64,000 nt of DNA, from NCBI RefSeq assembly GCF_025822605.1, contig NZ_JACKTY010000047.1, forward strand, positions 181,649 through 245,648, given 5' to 3'. The DNA is from Mycolicibacterium komossense (lineage in GTDB: Bacteria > Actinomycetota > Actinomycetes > Mycobacteriales > Mycobacteriaceae). Within the stretch, counting starts at the first letter, position 1. Each line of letters begins with the position of its first letter. The translations under genes and the position numbers were made by a program. Shown piece after piece: positions 18,099 to 26,098 of this stretch. The notes below the pieces were generated by a model. That model made no database searches and was not told where the DNA came from. It saw only the letters and a program-made list of their open reading frames with translations.

Positions 18099-18547
18099 TA
18101 GCGGGTGCGCTCACCGGCGTTCCAGTGGTCGGTCCAGCCGTCGAGCAGTGCGCCGCGCTGCAGGATCGGTAGGAGTTCATCGACCACGTCGGCATCGGGT
18201 CGGCCCGGGGTAGCACGCCCGTCGAGCAACGACTCGCACAGTTCGACGGCGCGACGCCAGTCGACGTGCACCCCGGCGGCGAGTGAAAGTGATTTGGCGT
18301 CAACGGAAAACAGCCCGTCGGCACCCATGGGCCGCAGCCGCCACAGCGTGGTCCGCAGCCGCGCCGACGCGCTGGCCGACGGGATGTCTGGCCACAGTTG
18401 CGAGCAGGCCCAGAGGCGGTGCACGGGCCGTCCCGCCAACGCCGCGAGTGCGATCACCTTCTGGCACGACGGCGGCAGATCAACCAGACGGCCGCCGTGA
18501 TGGACCCGGAATTCGCCGATCAAGGTGACGGAGAATCTTCCCGGCAT
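18059..18547 (-). CDS. short SARP/AfsR-like winged-helix protein
   Basis: The 162-aa protein starts at ATG 18547 with AGGAGC 6 bases upstream. The N-terminal about 95 residues (VTLIGEFRVHHGGRLVDLP, then WPDIPSASASARLRTTLWRL) look like the OmpR-type winged helix of SARP regulators. The C-terminal GWTDHWNAGERTRYHGLRL resembles the BTAD core motif (W..DW...ER.RL..L), but most of the BTAD is absent, so it is a truncated or minimal SARP. It converges with, and overlaps by 40 bases, the ATPase gene. Position matches Rv1203c. DNA binding is inferred from fold resemblance only. Confidence 0.72.
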   Translation of the reverse strand: MPGRFSVTLIGEFRVHHGGRLVDLPPSCQKVIALAALAGRPVHRLWACSQLWPDIPSASASARLRTTLWRLRPMGADGLFSVDAKSLSLAAGVHVDWRRAVELCESLLDGRATPGRPDADVVDELLPILQRGALLDGWTDHWNAGERTRYHGLRLSALGRLA

Positions 18548-18627
18548 GCACAGCTCCTGACTGATGTGAGTTACCGGGGTAAGCCGTGGATTCTTTGCGA
18601 GGTGGAGCATACGTAACGGGCTACCTG

Positions 18628-19701
18628 TCAGGCGCTGAGATACCGGCGAAGCATATCGACGGCCTGGGTGATCTGAGAAACCTGCACCCGTTCGTCACGG
18701 CGGTGCGCGAGATTGGGATCACCTGGTCCGTAGTTCACCGCGGGGATGCCCAGCGCCGCGAACCGGGCCACGTCGGTCCAGCCGTACTTGGCGCGGACCT
18801 GCCCACCGGCCGCTTCGACCAGCCTGGCCGCGGCAGGCTTCCCGAGCCCGGGCAACGCACCGGCCGCCGAGTCGGTCAACTCGAGGGTGACCGGCAGTCC
18901 GTCGAACACCTCGCGCACATGCTGCAACGCCGCTTCGGGGGTGCGGTCCGGGGCAAACCGGAAGTTCACGGTCAGTGCCGCGGCGTCGGGAATGACGTTG
19001 CCCGCGACGCCGCCGTCGATCCGGACCGCCGACAACCCTTCCCGGTACACACAGCCGTCGATGTCGACGCTGCGCGCCCGGTAGGCGGACAACCGCGCCA
19101 GCACGTCGGAGAGTCGGTGGATGGCGTTGTCGCCCAACCAGGACCGGGCAGAATGGGCCCGGGTACCGGTGGTGCTGATGACCACCCGGAGTGTGCCCTG
19201 ACAGCCGGCTTCGATATAGCCGTCCGACGGTTCGCCGAGAATCGCGACGTCGGCGCGCAGCCAGTCGGGCAGTTCACCTTCGATCCGGCCCAAACCGTTT
19301 GCAGCCGAATCGATTTCCTCGCAGTCGTAGAACACCAACGTCAGATCGTGGGCCGGATCGGCGATGGTCGCGGCCAGGTGCAGGAAGACGGCGTCGCCCG
19401 ATTTCATGTCGACCGTGCCGCACCCGTGCAGGACGTCGCCGTCGCGCCGCGACGGCAGGTTGTCAGCCACCGGCACGGTGTCGAGGTGCCCGGCGAGCAT
19501 GACTCGCGTCGGCAGGCCGCGGTTGGTGCGGGCCAGCACCGCGTTCCCGTTGCGGACGATCTCATATCCGAGAGAAGAGGGAGTCTGGGACCGCAGCGCG
19601 GCCTCCACCTGGTCGGCGATCTGAGCCTCGTCACGCGAGACGCTGGGGATGTCCACCAACGCTGCGGTCAGGGCAATCGGGTCACCGTGTAGGTCGAGCA
19701 C
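18628..19701 (-). CDS. dapE: succinyl-diaminopimelate desuccinylase
   Basis: The 357-aa M20 metallopeptidase-family enzyme releases succinate from N-succinyl-LL-diaminopimelate in lysine and peptidoglycan precursor synthesis. Metal-binding and catalytic motifs are seen: AGHLDTVPV, CGTVDMKSGDAVF, DCEEID (catalytic Glu) and the dimerisation-domain GTRAHSARSW. GTG 19701 is chosen over a frame reaching 19821 because the N-terminus then matches the M. tuberculosis protein and a TAACCT hexamer lies 8 bases upstream. Divergent from dapD. Confidence 0.94.
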   Translation of the reverse strand: MLDLHGDPIALTAALVDIPSVSRDEAQIADQVEAALRSQTPSSLGYEIVRNGNAVLARTNRGLPTRVMLAGHLDTVPVADNLPSRRDGDVLHGCGTVDMKSGDAVFLHLAATIADPAHDLTLVFYDCEEIDSAANGLGRIEGELPDWLRADVAILGEPSDGYIEAGCQGTLRVVISTTGTRAHSARSWLGDNAIHRLSDVLARLSAYRARSVDIDGCVYREGLSAVRIDGGVAGNVIPDAAALTVNFRFAPDRTPEAALQHVREVFDGLPVTLELTDSAAGALPGLGKPAAARLVEAAGGQVRAKYGWTDVARFAALGIPAVNYGPGDPNLAHRRDERVQVSQITQAVDMLRRYLSA

Positions 19702-19750
19702 GAGTGAACAGGTTACCGGGCGATCCGGTCGAACACGCCAATCCAGTAGC
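19702..19750. promoter_or_regulatory. 49-bp divergent dapE / dapD promoter region
   Basis: Very short spacer shared by two genes of the same pathway. The minus-strand hexamer TAACCT (19715-19710), 8 bases from GTG 19701, is a candidate dapE -10; no clear dapD promoter or Shine-Dalgarno is visible. Confidence 0.35.
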
Positions 19751-20704
19751 GTGAACACCGTGACTGGAGCTTCGGGTATTGGACTGGCGACGCTGAGCGC
19801 CGACGGCATTGTTCTCGACACCTGGTTCCCTGCACCGGAACTGGAGACCTACGGTGACCCGGGGACGACGAAGGTGTCGGTGGCCCAGGTCACCGACGAT
19901 CTTGCGGCGCTGACCGGCACCGACGAGGTCCGCGGAACCGAAACCGTCGTGGTCCAGACCACCATCGCCGACCTGGCCGACAAGGCCGTCGACGCCTACG
20001 ACGTCTACCTGCGCCTGCATCTGCTCTCGCACCGCCTGGTGGCCCCACACGGGCTGAACACCGAGGGATTCTTCGGTCTGCTCGCCAATGTGGTGTGGAC
20101 GAATTTCGGGCCGTGCCAGGTCGACGGTTTCGAACTGGTCCGGGCACGGTTGCGCGCCCGCGGCCCGGTGACCGTTTACAGCATCGACAAGTTCCCGCGG
20201 ATGGTCGACTACGTGGTGCCAGCCGGGGTGCGCGTCGCCGACGCCGACCGGGTGCGCCTCGGGGCGCACCTGGCCGCGGGGACGACGGTGATGCACGAGG
20301 GGTTCGTGAACTTCAATGCGGGCACCCTGGGCTCGTCGATGGTCGAGGGCCGGATTTCGGCGGGCGTGGTGGTGGACGACGGGTCCGACGTCGGCGGCGG
20401 CGCCTCCATCATGGGCACCCTGTCCGGTGGCGGCAGCCAGGTCATCTCCGTCGGCAAGCGTTGCCTGCTCGGCGCCAACTCCGGCCTGGGTATCTCGCTG
20501 GGCGACGATTGCGTCATCGAGGCCGGCCTGTATGTCACCGCCGGGACGAAAGTCACCACTGCGGACGGCGAGTCAGTCAAGGCCCGCGAGCTGACCGGCG
20601 CGAACAACCTGCTCTTCCGGCGCAATTCGGTGACCGGCGCGGTCGAGGTGGTCCGCCGCGACGGGCACGGCATCACGCTCAACGAGGCACTGCACGCCAA
20701 CTGA
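19751..20704 (+). CDS. dapD: tetrahydrodipicolinate N-succinyltransferase
   Basis: The 317-aa protein, with start GTG 19751, has exactly the length of M. tuberculosis DapD. It converts tetrahydrodipicolinate and succinyl-CoA to N-succinyl-2-amino-6-ketopimelate. The actinobacterial-type N-terminal domain is followed by a left-handed beta-helix of hexapeptide repeats (VRLGAHLAAGTTVMHEG, SDVGGGASIMGTLSGG). The conserved MVEGRISAGV forms part of the acceptor site. The frame from 19649 overlaps dapE and is not used. Confidence 0.95.
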   Translation: MNTVTGASGIGLATLSADGIVLDTWFPAPELETYGDPGTTKVSVAQVTDDLAALTGTDEVRGTETVVVQTTIADLADKAVDAYDVYLRLHLLSHRLVAPHGLNTEGFFGLLANVVWTNFGPCQVDGFELVRARLRARGPVTVYSIDKFPRMVDYVVPAGVRVADADRVRLGAHLAAGTTVMHEGFVNFNAGTLGSSMVEGRISAGVVVDDGSDVGGGASIMGTLSGGGSQVISVGKRCLLGANSGLGISLGDDCVIEAGLYVTAGTKVTTADGESVKARELTGANNLLFRRNSVTGAVEVVRRDGHGITLNEALHAN

Positions 20705-20715
20705 TCCTGCGCGGA

Positions 20716-22065
20716 CTAGCAGCCCGGTCGCACCCGCAGCATCCCGACCCCGTGGATGGGCACGCTGTCCTGCCCGAACACGCCTGTCGTGGTGGTGGTT
20801 TCGGTATGCGTCCACAGATCGCGCACGGTGTAGCAGGCGGCGGCAGGCAGGCCGACTGCGTTGGCCGTCGTCCGGATCGCGAGGGGTGGCTGCACCGGGT
20901 TGTAGAGAACCACTGCCACCGATCCGTCGGCCAGTGGTTTGACGATGATGTGACCATCGCTGTGCAGCGGGCTGCCCTGCAAGACCAGCGGATCCTGGTC
21001 CACGGCGATCACGTCCCGGTTGGTCAGGATCGCACGCGCCTCGGGCGCCATGGTGCGCAGGTCGTTGCCGGCAAGCAGCGGCGCGGCGAGCATCGCCCAG
21101 AGCGAAAAGTGTGTGCGCTGTTCGACTTCGGTCAGATCGGGCCGTTGATCGGAGACCTTCGCCACCACTTCTGCGGGCACCGGCTGCACCGAGATGTCGC
21201 TGGCGCTGACCGTGCCGGGCAGCGCCAGGCTGACCAACATCGACGGGTGGCCGGCAGCGAACGTCGCCCAGGGAATGCCGACCACCATCATGTCCGGATC
21301 GTTCCAATAGCCGGGCCGACTGCGCGGCGCCACCGGGATCGCGGCCGCGAACTCCAGGCTGACGCCGGCCAACCCCTGCGCCCACAGGGTGTCGTCGCCC
21401 CAGGCCGGGATCAGATCGATCGAATTGCGGGTCATATCAGCGATTCCGGACCAGTCGTAGCGCGAACCGGCGCTCGGCATCGCGGAGCTGTTCGGGTTGA
21501 TGCTGTAGATGATGCGGCGGTCCGTGCCGCGCAACGCATCCCGCATCGCGGTGAAGTACTTGACCTGCTCGTCGTGGTCATTGTCGAACCGGCACCAGTC
21601 GTACTTGAGGTAATCGACACCCCACTTGGCGAACATCCGCGCATCGGCGGATTCATGCCCGGCACTACCGATCCGCGGGTCCTGCCCACAGATCTCGTTG
21701 AAGGGGCTGGCATACAGGCCCAGGGACAGCCCGCGGTCGTGCGCGTAACGCGCCACCTCGCCGATACCGTCGGGAAAGGTGTCAGGGTCCGCGCGCAGAT
21801 CACCGTCGGCATCCCGGGTGGGGGCCGCCCAGCCCGCGTCGAGGTTCACGTAGCGGTAGCCGGCATCACGCATGCCCGACGAGACCATCGAGTCGATGGT
21901 CTCCTTCACGTTCTGCTCGGTCAGCGGCATCCCGGAGTTCCACGAGTTCCAGCCCATCGGCGGCGTCAGCTGTGGCGGACCCTGAGCTATCGGTGGGGCC
22001 GCACAACCCGCCGCGACGAGGATGGCCACACCGGTGGCGGCCAGCAGGTGACGGAGTCGACGCAC
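20716..22065 (-). CDS. GH27 alpha-galactosidase-like lipoprotein
   Basis: The 449-aa protein begins with a lipoprotein signal: basic MRRLRHLL, a hydrophobic stretch and lipobox VAAGC with Cys21. The GH27 catalytic barrel starts at PPMGWNSWN; the nucleophile is in YLKYDWC (Asp156) and the acid/base is probably Asp210 in SGIADM. A C-terminal beta-sandwich of about 100 residues follows. It should hydrolyse alpha-galactosides outside the membrane, perhaps plant or wall polysaccharides. It is not part of the M. tuberculosis version of this locus. It lies downstream of fadD36 and the VOC gene on the same strand. Confidence 0.88.
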   Translation of the reverse strand: MRRLRHLLAATGVAILVAAGCAAPPIAQGPPQLTPPMGWNSWNSGMPLTEQNVKETIDSMVSSGMRDAGYRYVNLDAGWAAPTRDADGDLRADPDTFPDGIGEVARYAHDRGLSLGLYASPFNEICGQDPRIGSAGHESADARMFAKWGVDYLKYDWCRFDNDHDEQVKYFTAMRDALRGTDRRIIYSINPNSSAMPSAGSRYDWSGIADMTRNSIDLIPAWGDDTLWAQGLAGVSLEFAAAIPVAPRSRPGYWNDPDMMVVGIPWATFAAGHPSMLVSLALPGTVSASDISVQPVPAEVVAKVSDQRPDLTEVEQRTHFSLWAMLAAPLLAGNDLRTMAPEARAILTNRDVIAVDQDPLVLQGSPLHSDGHIIVKPLADGSVAVVLYNPVQPPLAIRTTANAVGLPAAACYTVRDLWTHTETTTTTGVFGQDSVPIHGVGMLRVRPGC

Positions 22066-22131
22066 GCCGCCAGTGTCCCAGCAGATGCTGAGTGTCCGAT
22101 GGCGGACATCGACCTGCGCGAGCGCCCGTGA

Positions 22132-22473
22132 CTACTCGCCGGCGAGAATGCAGAACTCGTTTCCTTCGGGGTCGGCAAGGACCACCCAGCTCTGCTCACC
22201 CTGGCCGATGTCGACATGTTGGGCGCCCAGGCCGACCACGCGAGCTACCTCGGCCTGCTGATCGTCGGGAGTGAAGTCGAGGTGGATGCGGTTCTTGGCG
22301 GACTTACCCTCCGGCACCGAGAGGAACAGCATGGTGGGGCCGGCGGCTGACTGCAGCTGCACATCGCCGTCCTCGGTGATCGCCAACGGCCAACCCAACA
22401 CCTCCGACCACCAGGCACCCAAGGAATGGATATCCGTGGCGTCGATACAGATCTCGGTGAACCGCAGGGTCAT
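22132..22473 (-). CDS. VOC/glyoxalase-like protein
   Basis: A 113-aa single vicinal-oxygen-chelate domain: RFTEICIDATDIHSLGAWW opens the first beta-alpha-beta-beta-beta module and DPEGNEFCIL closes the second. Such small proteins bind metal or hydrophobic ligands as dimers; substrate unknown. Its ATG overlaps the stop of fadD36 by 4 bases (ATGA), so the two are co-translated. Confidence 0.85.
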   Translation of the reverse strand: MTLRFTEICIDATDIHSLGAWWSEVLGWPLAITEDGDVQLQSAAGPTMLFLSVPEGKSAKNRIHLDFTPDDQQAEVARVVGLGAQHVDIGQGEQSWVVLADPEGNEFCILAGE

Positions 22474-23879
22474 GTCAACTCCTTCTTGAGTACCTTGCCC
22501 ATCGCGTTACGGGGTAGCGCAGCCACCAGCCGGACTTCCCTGGGCCGCTTGTGCGCCGAGAGTTGTTGTCCGACATGCTCGATCAGTTCGTCCGGTACCG
22601 CCTCAGCCGCCGTGGAGGCGACGACGAAAGCGACGATCCGCTGGCCCAGGTCGTCGTCGGGCAGCCCGACGACCGCCACTTCGGCGACCGCAGGATGCCC
22701 CAGCAGCGTGGTCTCGATCTCCCCGGCGCCGATGCGGTAGCCACCGGACTTGATCAGGTCGACCGATTCCCTGCCGACGATGCGATGCATACCGGCTTCG
22801 TCCACGACCGCGACGTCGCCGGTGCGGTACCACCCGTCGGCGGCGAGCACGTCGGCGGTGGCCTCGGCGCGGTTGAGGTACCCGTCGAACAGCATCGGGC
22901 CGCGAACATGAAGGTGCCCAATAGTTTCCCCGTCATGCGGGACGGGGTCGCCCGCATCGTCGAGGAGCCGGGTCTGTACGCCGTCGAGCGGAAGCCCCAC
23001 CCAGCCGGGCCGGCGTTCACCGTCGGCCAGCGTGCTCAGCGTGATCAGTGATTCGGTGCTTCCGTACCGTTCGACGGGGGCATGGCCGGTGATCTCGACC
23101 AGTCGGTCGAACACGGGCACCGGCAACGGCGCACTTCCCGACACCAGCAGACGCGCCGAGGACAGCGCGGCCGCGGCCTGGCGGTCGGCGGCCACGCGCG
23201 ACCACACCGTCGGCACCCCGAAGTAGAGCGTGCCGTTGGCGGCCGCATAATTCTGCGGACTCGGTTTCCCGGTGTGCACGAAGCGATTTCCGATGCGCAG
23301 CGAGCCGAGTAGCCCCAGCACCAGACCGTGCACGTGAAACAGCGGCAGCCCGTGCACCAGCGTGTCATCCGGAGTCCACGCCCAGGCCGCGGACAGGGCG
23401 TCGATATCCGCGGCGATCGCCCGCCGACTGGTCTGCACGCCTTTCGGCGCACCCGTGGTGCCGGAGGTGTACATCACGTAGGCCGGCGCGTCGGGATGTG
23501 GTTCGGCATAGCGGTGCCAGGAGCGCGCGTGCAACCGAACCGGGACGTGCGGCAAGCCGCCGGGGTCGGCGGGCAGTTCGCCCAGCCAGGCCTGGGCCCC
23601 GGAGTCGGTGAGGATGTGGGCGCGTTCGGCGGCCCCGACGTCGGCGGGGACCGGGACGAAGGGCACACCGGCGATCAAAGCGCCGGTGATCGCCAGGACT
23701 GTCGTCGCGGTCGGAGTGGCCAGGACCGCCACCCGCGACGCCCCACCGACCCGCTCGGCCACCGAGGTCGCGGCGCCGACCAGGTCGCTTCGGCTCAGGG
23801 TGGTTCCGCCGATCGTCACGGCGTCGGCGATATCGGCACCGGCGGCGACGACCGCGGGATTCAGTGAGGTCAGCAGCAC
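22470..23879 (-). CDS. fadD36: acyl-CoA synthetase FadD36-like
   Basis: The 469-aa ANL-superfamily enzyme has the P-loop MYTSGTTGAPKGV, the ERYGSTES motif, YRTGDVAVVDE and the C-terminal hinge. GTG 23879 is chosen to match the M. tuberculosis FadD36 (Rv1193) N-terminus; the frame extends to 23942 into the NUDIX promoter. FadD36-type enzymes are close to malonyl-CoA/short-chain acyl-CoA ligases, so a small dicarboxylic or medium-chain substrate is likely. Operon with the VOC gene. Confidence 0.85.
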   Translation of the reverse strand: MLLTSLNPAVVAAGADIADAVTIGGTTLSRSDLVGAATSVAERVGGASRVAVLATPTATTVLAITGALIAGVPFVPVPADVGAAERAHILTDSGAQAWLGELPADPGGLPHVPVRLHARSWHRYAEPHPDAPAYVMYTSGTTGAPKGVQTSRRAIAADIDALSAAWAWTPDDTLVHGLPLFHVHGLVLGLLGSLRIGNRFVHTGKPSPQNYAAANGTLYFGVPTVWSRVAADRQAAAALSSARLLVSGSAPLPVPVFDRLVEITGHAPVERYGSTESLITLSTLADGERRPGWVGLPLDGVQTRLLDDAGDPVPHDGETIGHLHVRGPMLFDGYLNRAEATADVLAADGWYRTGDVAVVDEAGMHRIVGRESVDLIKSGGYRIGAGEIETTLLGHPAVAEVAVVGLPDDDLGQRIVAFVVASTAAEAVPDELIEHVGQQLSAHKRPREVRLVAALPRNAMGKVLKKELT

Positions 23880-23931
23880 GCCTAGGACGCTACCGCGCGC
23901 CGGGACGGCGGGGTCGCCGATACTGGCTGTC

Positions 23932-24495
23932 GTGGATCGCATCGAGCGGGTATCGAGCCAGGTGGCCTACCGCAACAATTGGATGACTCTGCGCGAGGAC
24001 GTCGTCCGTCGACCGGACGGCACCGAGGGGATCTACGCGTTCGTCGACAAGCCGACTTTCGCGTTGGTGATCCCCCGCTCCACCACGGACGAAGGCGAGC
24101 GGTTCCAGCTGGTCGAGCAGTTCCGCTACCCGGTAGGGATGCGGTCCTGGGAATTTCCGCAGGGCACCGCCCCGGGTCAGGTCGAGATGGACGGGGTGGA
24201 GCTGGCCGCCCACGAACTCCAGGAGGAAACGGGCCTGACGGCAGGCACGATGACGGCGCTGGGTTTCATCGACATCGCTCCGGGGATGAGCAGCCAGCGC
24301 GGCCAGGTTTTCGTCGCCACCGACCTCACCGAGGGCGAGCCCGACCGCGAACACGAAGAACAGGACATGCGCAGCGCCTGGTTCGGTCGGGCCGAGATGG
24401 AGCAGATGATGCGCGACGGCCGACTCACCGACGCGCAGACCCTGGCCGGATGGGCGTTGTATCTCCTGCACGAACGCTCCACCGGCAACGCGTGA
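23932..24495 (+). CDS. NUDIX hydrolase with atypical NUDIX box
   Basis: The 187-aa protein resembles ADP-ribose/ADP-sugar pyrophosphatases (QFRYPVGMRSWEFPQG, then ELAAHELQEETGL). The REUxEExGU core reads HELQEETGL, with His in place of the catalytic-fold Arg, and the upstream GX5E part is lengthened. The metal-binding Glu pair is kept, so activity is possible but the substrate is unclear. Start GTG 23932 lies 52 bp from the divergent fadD36 start; longer frames overlap fadD36. Confidence 0.82.
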   Translation: MDRIERVSSQVAYRNNWMTLREDVVRRPDGTEGIYAFVDKPTFALVIPRSTTDEGERFQLVEQFRYPVGMRSWEFPQGTAPGQVEMDGVELAAHELQEETGLTAGTMTALGFIDIAPGMSSQRGQVFVATDLTEGEPDREHEEQDMRSAWFGRAEMEQMMRDGRLTDAQTLAGWALYLLHERSTGNA

Positions 24496-24617
24496 GCCAA
24501 GCTCTGGCCTCGAGTCTGTAACGACTCGCGCGGCGCGTCGGGCGTCGGGCTATTTTCGTCAGATCGTCCCGTTAACGTGGTGTTTCCACAAGCTGAGAAC
24601 ACCGCAGAGGGACCGCC

Positions 24618-25121
24618 ATGTCTGTACGCCGCCTGCGCACCGCGATGTGCGGTGCGCTGCTCGTCGTGGGCTTGTGCACCGCCGTCGAGGGCACGGCTCT
24701 CGCGGCGGGACAACCGTGGAACGGCCGCTACAACGTCATGACGTATGCGTCCCAGAAGGCGGGGACCAGCGTCGCCGCCCGTCAGGCGGAACCTGATTTC
24801 GGTGCGGTGTTCACCTTCTCGACCGCGTGCTCGACGTCGTCGTGCATCGCGACCGTCGTCGACGGCCCCGCGCCGACGAATCCGACCATCCCACAACCGA
24901 CGCGCTACATCTGGGACGGCGCCAAATGGGCCGTGACCTACGACTGGCAGTGGGAGTGCTTCCGCGGTGACGGCGTGCCCAAGGTGTTCAGCCCGGCTAC
25001 TTCATGGGTGAACTACGCGCCCCAGTCCGACGGGACGCTGCGCGGTACCTGGTACACCGACATCCTCGACGGGCCTTGTCGCGGCAACGTGCTGATGCCG
25101 GTGGCCGCCGCGCCGGCCTAA
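24618..25121 (+). CDS. small secreted protein, mycobacterial family of unknown function
   Basis: The 167-aa protein has a clear signal peptide (MSVRRLRTAMCGALLVVGL to about residue 29, ALAA cleavage) and GAGGGA-like ribosome binding site before ATG 24618. The mature part is rich in Trp, Tyr and Pro and has cysteines in CSTSSC, ECF and GPCRG, suggesting two disulfides in an extracytoplasmic beta-rich domain. I do not recognise an enzyme motif. It is convergent with the proline dehydrogenase gene, only 13 bp apart. Confidence 0.78.
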   Translation: MSVRRLRTAMCGALLVVGLCTAVEGTALAAGQPWNGRYNVMTYASQKAGTSVAARQAEPDFGAVFTFSTACSTSSCIATVVDGPAPTNPTIPQPTRYIWDGAKWAVTYDWQWECFRGDGVPKVFSPATSWVNYAPQSDGTLRGTWYTDILDGPCRGNVLMPVAAAPA

Positions 25122-25134
25122 CCCAGCGGCGCAA

Positions 25135-26097
25135 TCAGGTCTGGCGTTCGGCGAGCGCCCGCAGGAAGAACGTGAGATTGGCGGGTCGTTCAGCCAGCCG
25201 CCGGACGAAGTAGCCGTACCACTGCGTGCCGAACGGCACGTACACCCGCAGGTGATTCCCGTCGTCGACGAGACGGAGCTGCTCGCCGTCACGAATGCCG
25301 TACAGCATCTGATATTCGAAATCGCCTACTCCGCGGCTGGTTTCGCGGATCAGCTCGGGTACGGCGGCGATGACCGCCGGGTCGTGCGAGGCGACCATCG
25401 GATATCCCGCGCCCCGCATCAGTACGGTCAGGCACCGCAGATACGAGTCCGTCACCTCGTCGCGGTCACGGAAGGCGACCGAGGCAGGCTCGTCGTATGC
25501 GCCCTTGCACAATCGAATTCGCGCACCGGCGGCGGCGAACTCCTCGCAGTCGCCGTAGGTGCGCTTGAGGTACGCCTGCAGGACGGTTCCGAGCCAGTCG
25601 AAGTCGTCCCGCAGCTCGCGAACGATCGACAACGTGGAGTCGGTGGTGGTGTGGTCTTCGGCGTCGATGGTCACCCAGGCCCCGACCTCACGCGCCTTTG
25701 CACAGATGGTGTGGGCGTTCTCCAGCGCGATCTTCTCGCCATCACGCCCCAGTGCCTGCCCCAGTGCGGACAGTTTCAGTGAGACCTCAAGTGACGCGGG
25801 ACCGTCCCGATGCTCACCTCGAGCACCCAGAGCATCGAGCAGAGCGAGGTAGGCGACGACCGTCTGCTGCGCGGCGTCGGCGTCGGCGACGTCTTCCCCG
25901 AGGTAGTCAATGCTGACGTAGCGGCCGGTATCCCGAAGCATCGCCACGGTTTCCATCGCAGCATCGACGGTCTCGCCGGGCACGAAGCGATGCACCACCT
26001 TACGGGTTACCGGCATTCGTTCCGCGGTGTACCGAAGCCCGGCGGAGCGACTGGCCGCCATGATGGCCGGCCGGGCAACCTTGCCGAAGACCGACAT
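25135..26097 (-). CDS. pruB: proline dehydrogenase (PruB/PutB)
   Basis: The 320-aa monofunctional FAD-dependent enzyme oxidises proline to pyrroline-5-carboxylate and feeds electrons to the respiratory chain. Motifs of the PRODH barrel are visible: VSIDYLGEDV, EVSLKLSALG, VTIDAEDH, RLCKGAY and the C-terminal YVPFGTQWYGYFVRRLAER. Length suits the short Gram-positive type. It starts 1 bp after the stop of the dehydrogenase gene for the next step, so both enzymes are made from one message. Confidence 0.94.
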   Translation of the reverse strand: MSVFGKVARPAIMAASRSAGLRYTAERMPVTRKVVHRFVPGETVDAAMETVAMLRDTGRYVSIDYLGEDVADADAAQQTVVAYLALLDALGARGEHRDGPASLEVSLKLSALGQALGRDGEKIALENAHTICAKAREVGAWVTIDAEDHTTTDSTLSIVRELRDDFDWLGTVLQAYLKRTYGDCEEFAAAGARIRLCKGAYDEPASVAFRDRDEVTDSYLRCLTVLMRGAGYPMVASHDPAVIAAVPELIRETSRGVGDFEYQMLYGIRDGEQLRLVDDGNHLRVYVPFGTQWYGYFVRRLAERPANLTFFLRALAERQT

Positions 26098-26098
26098 C

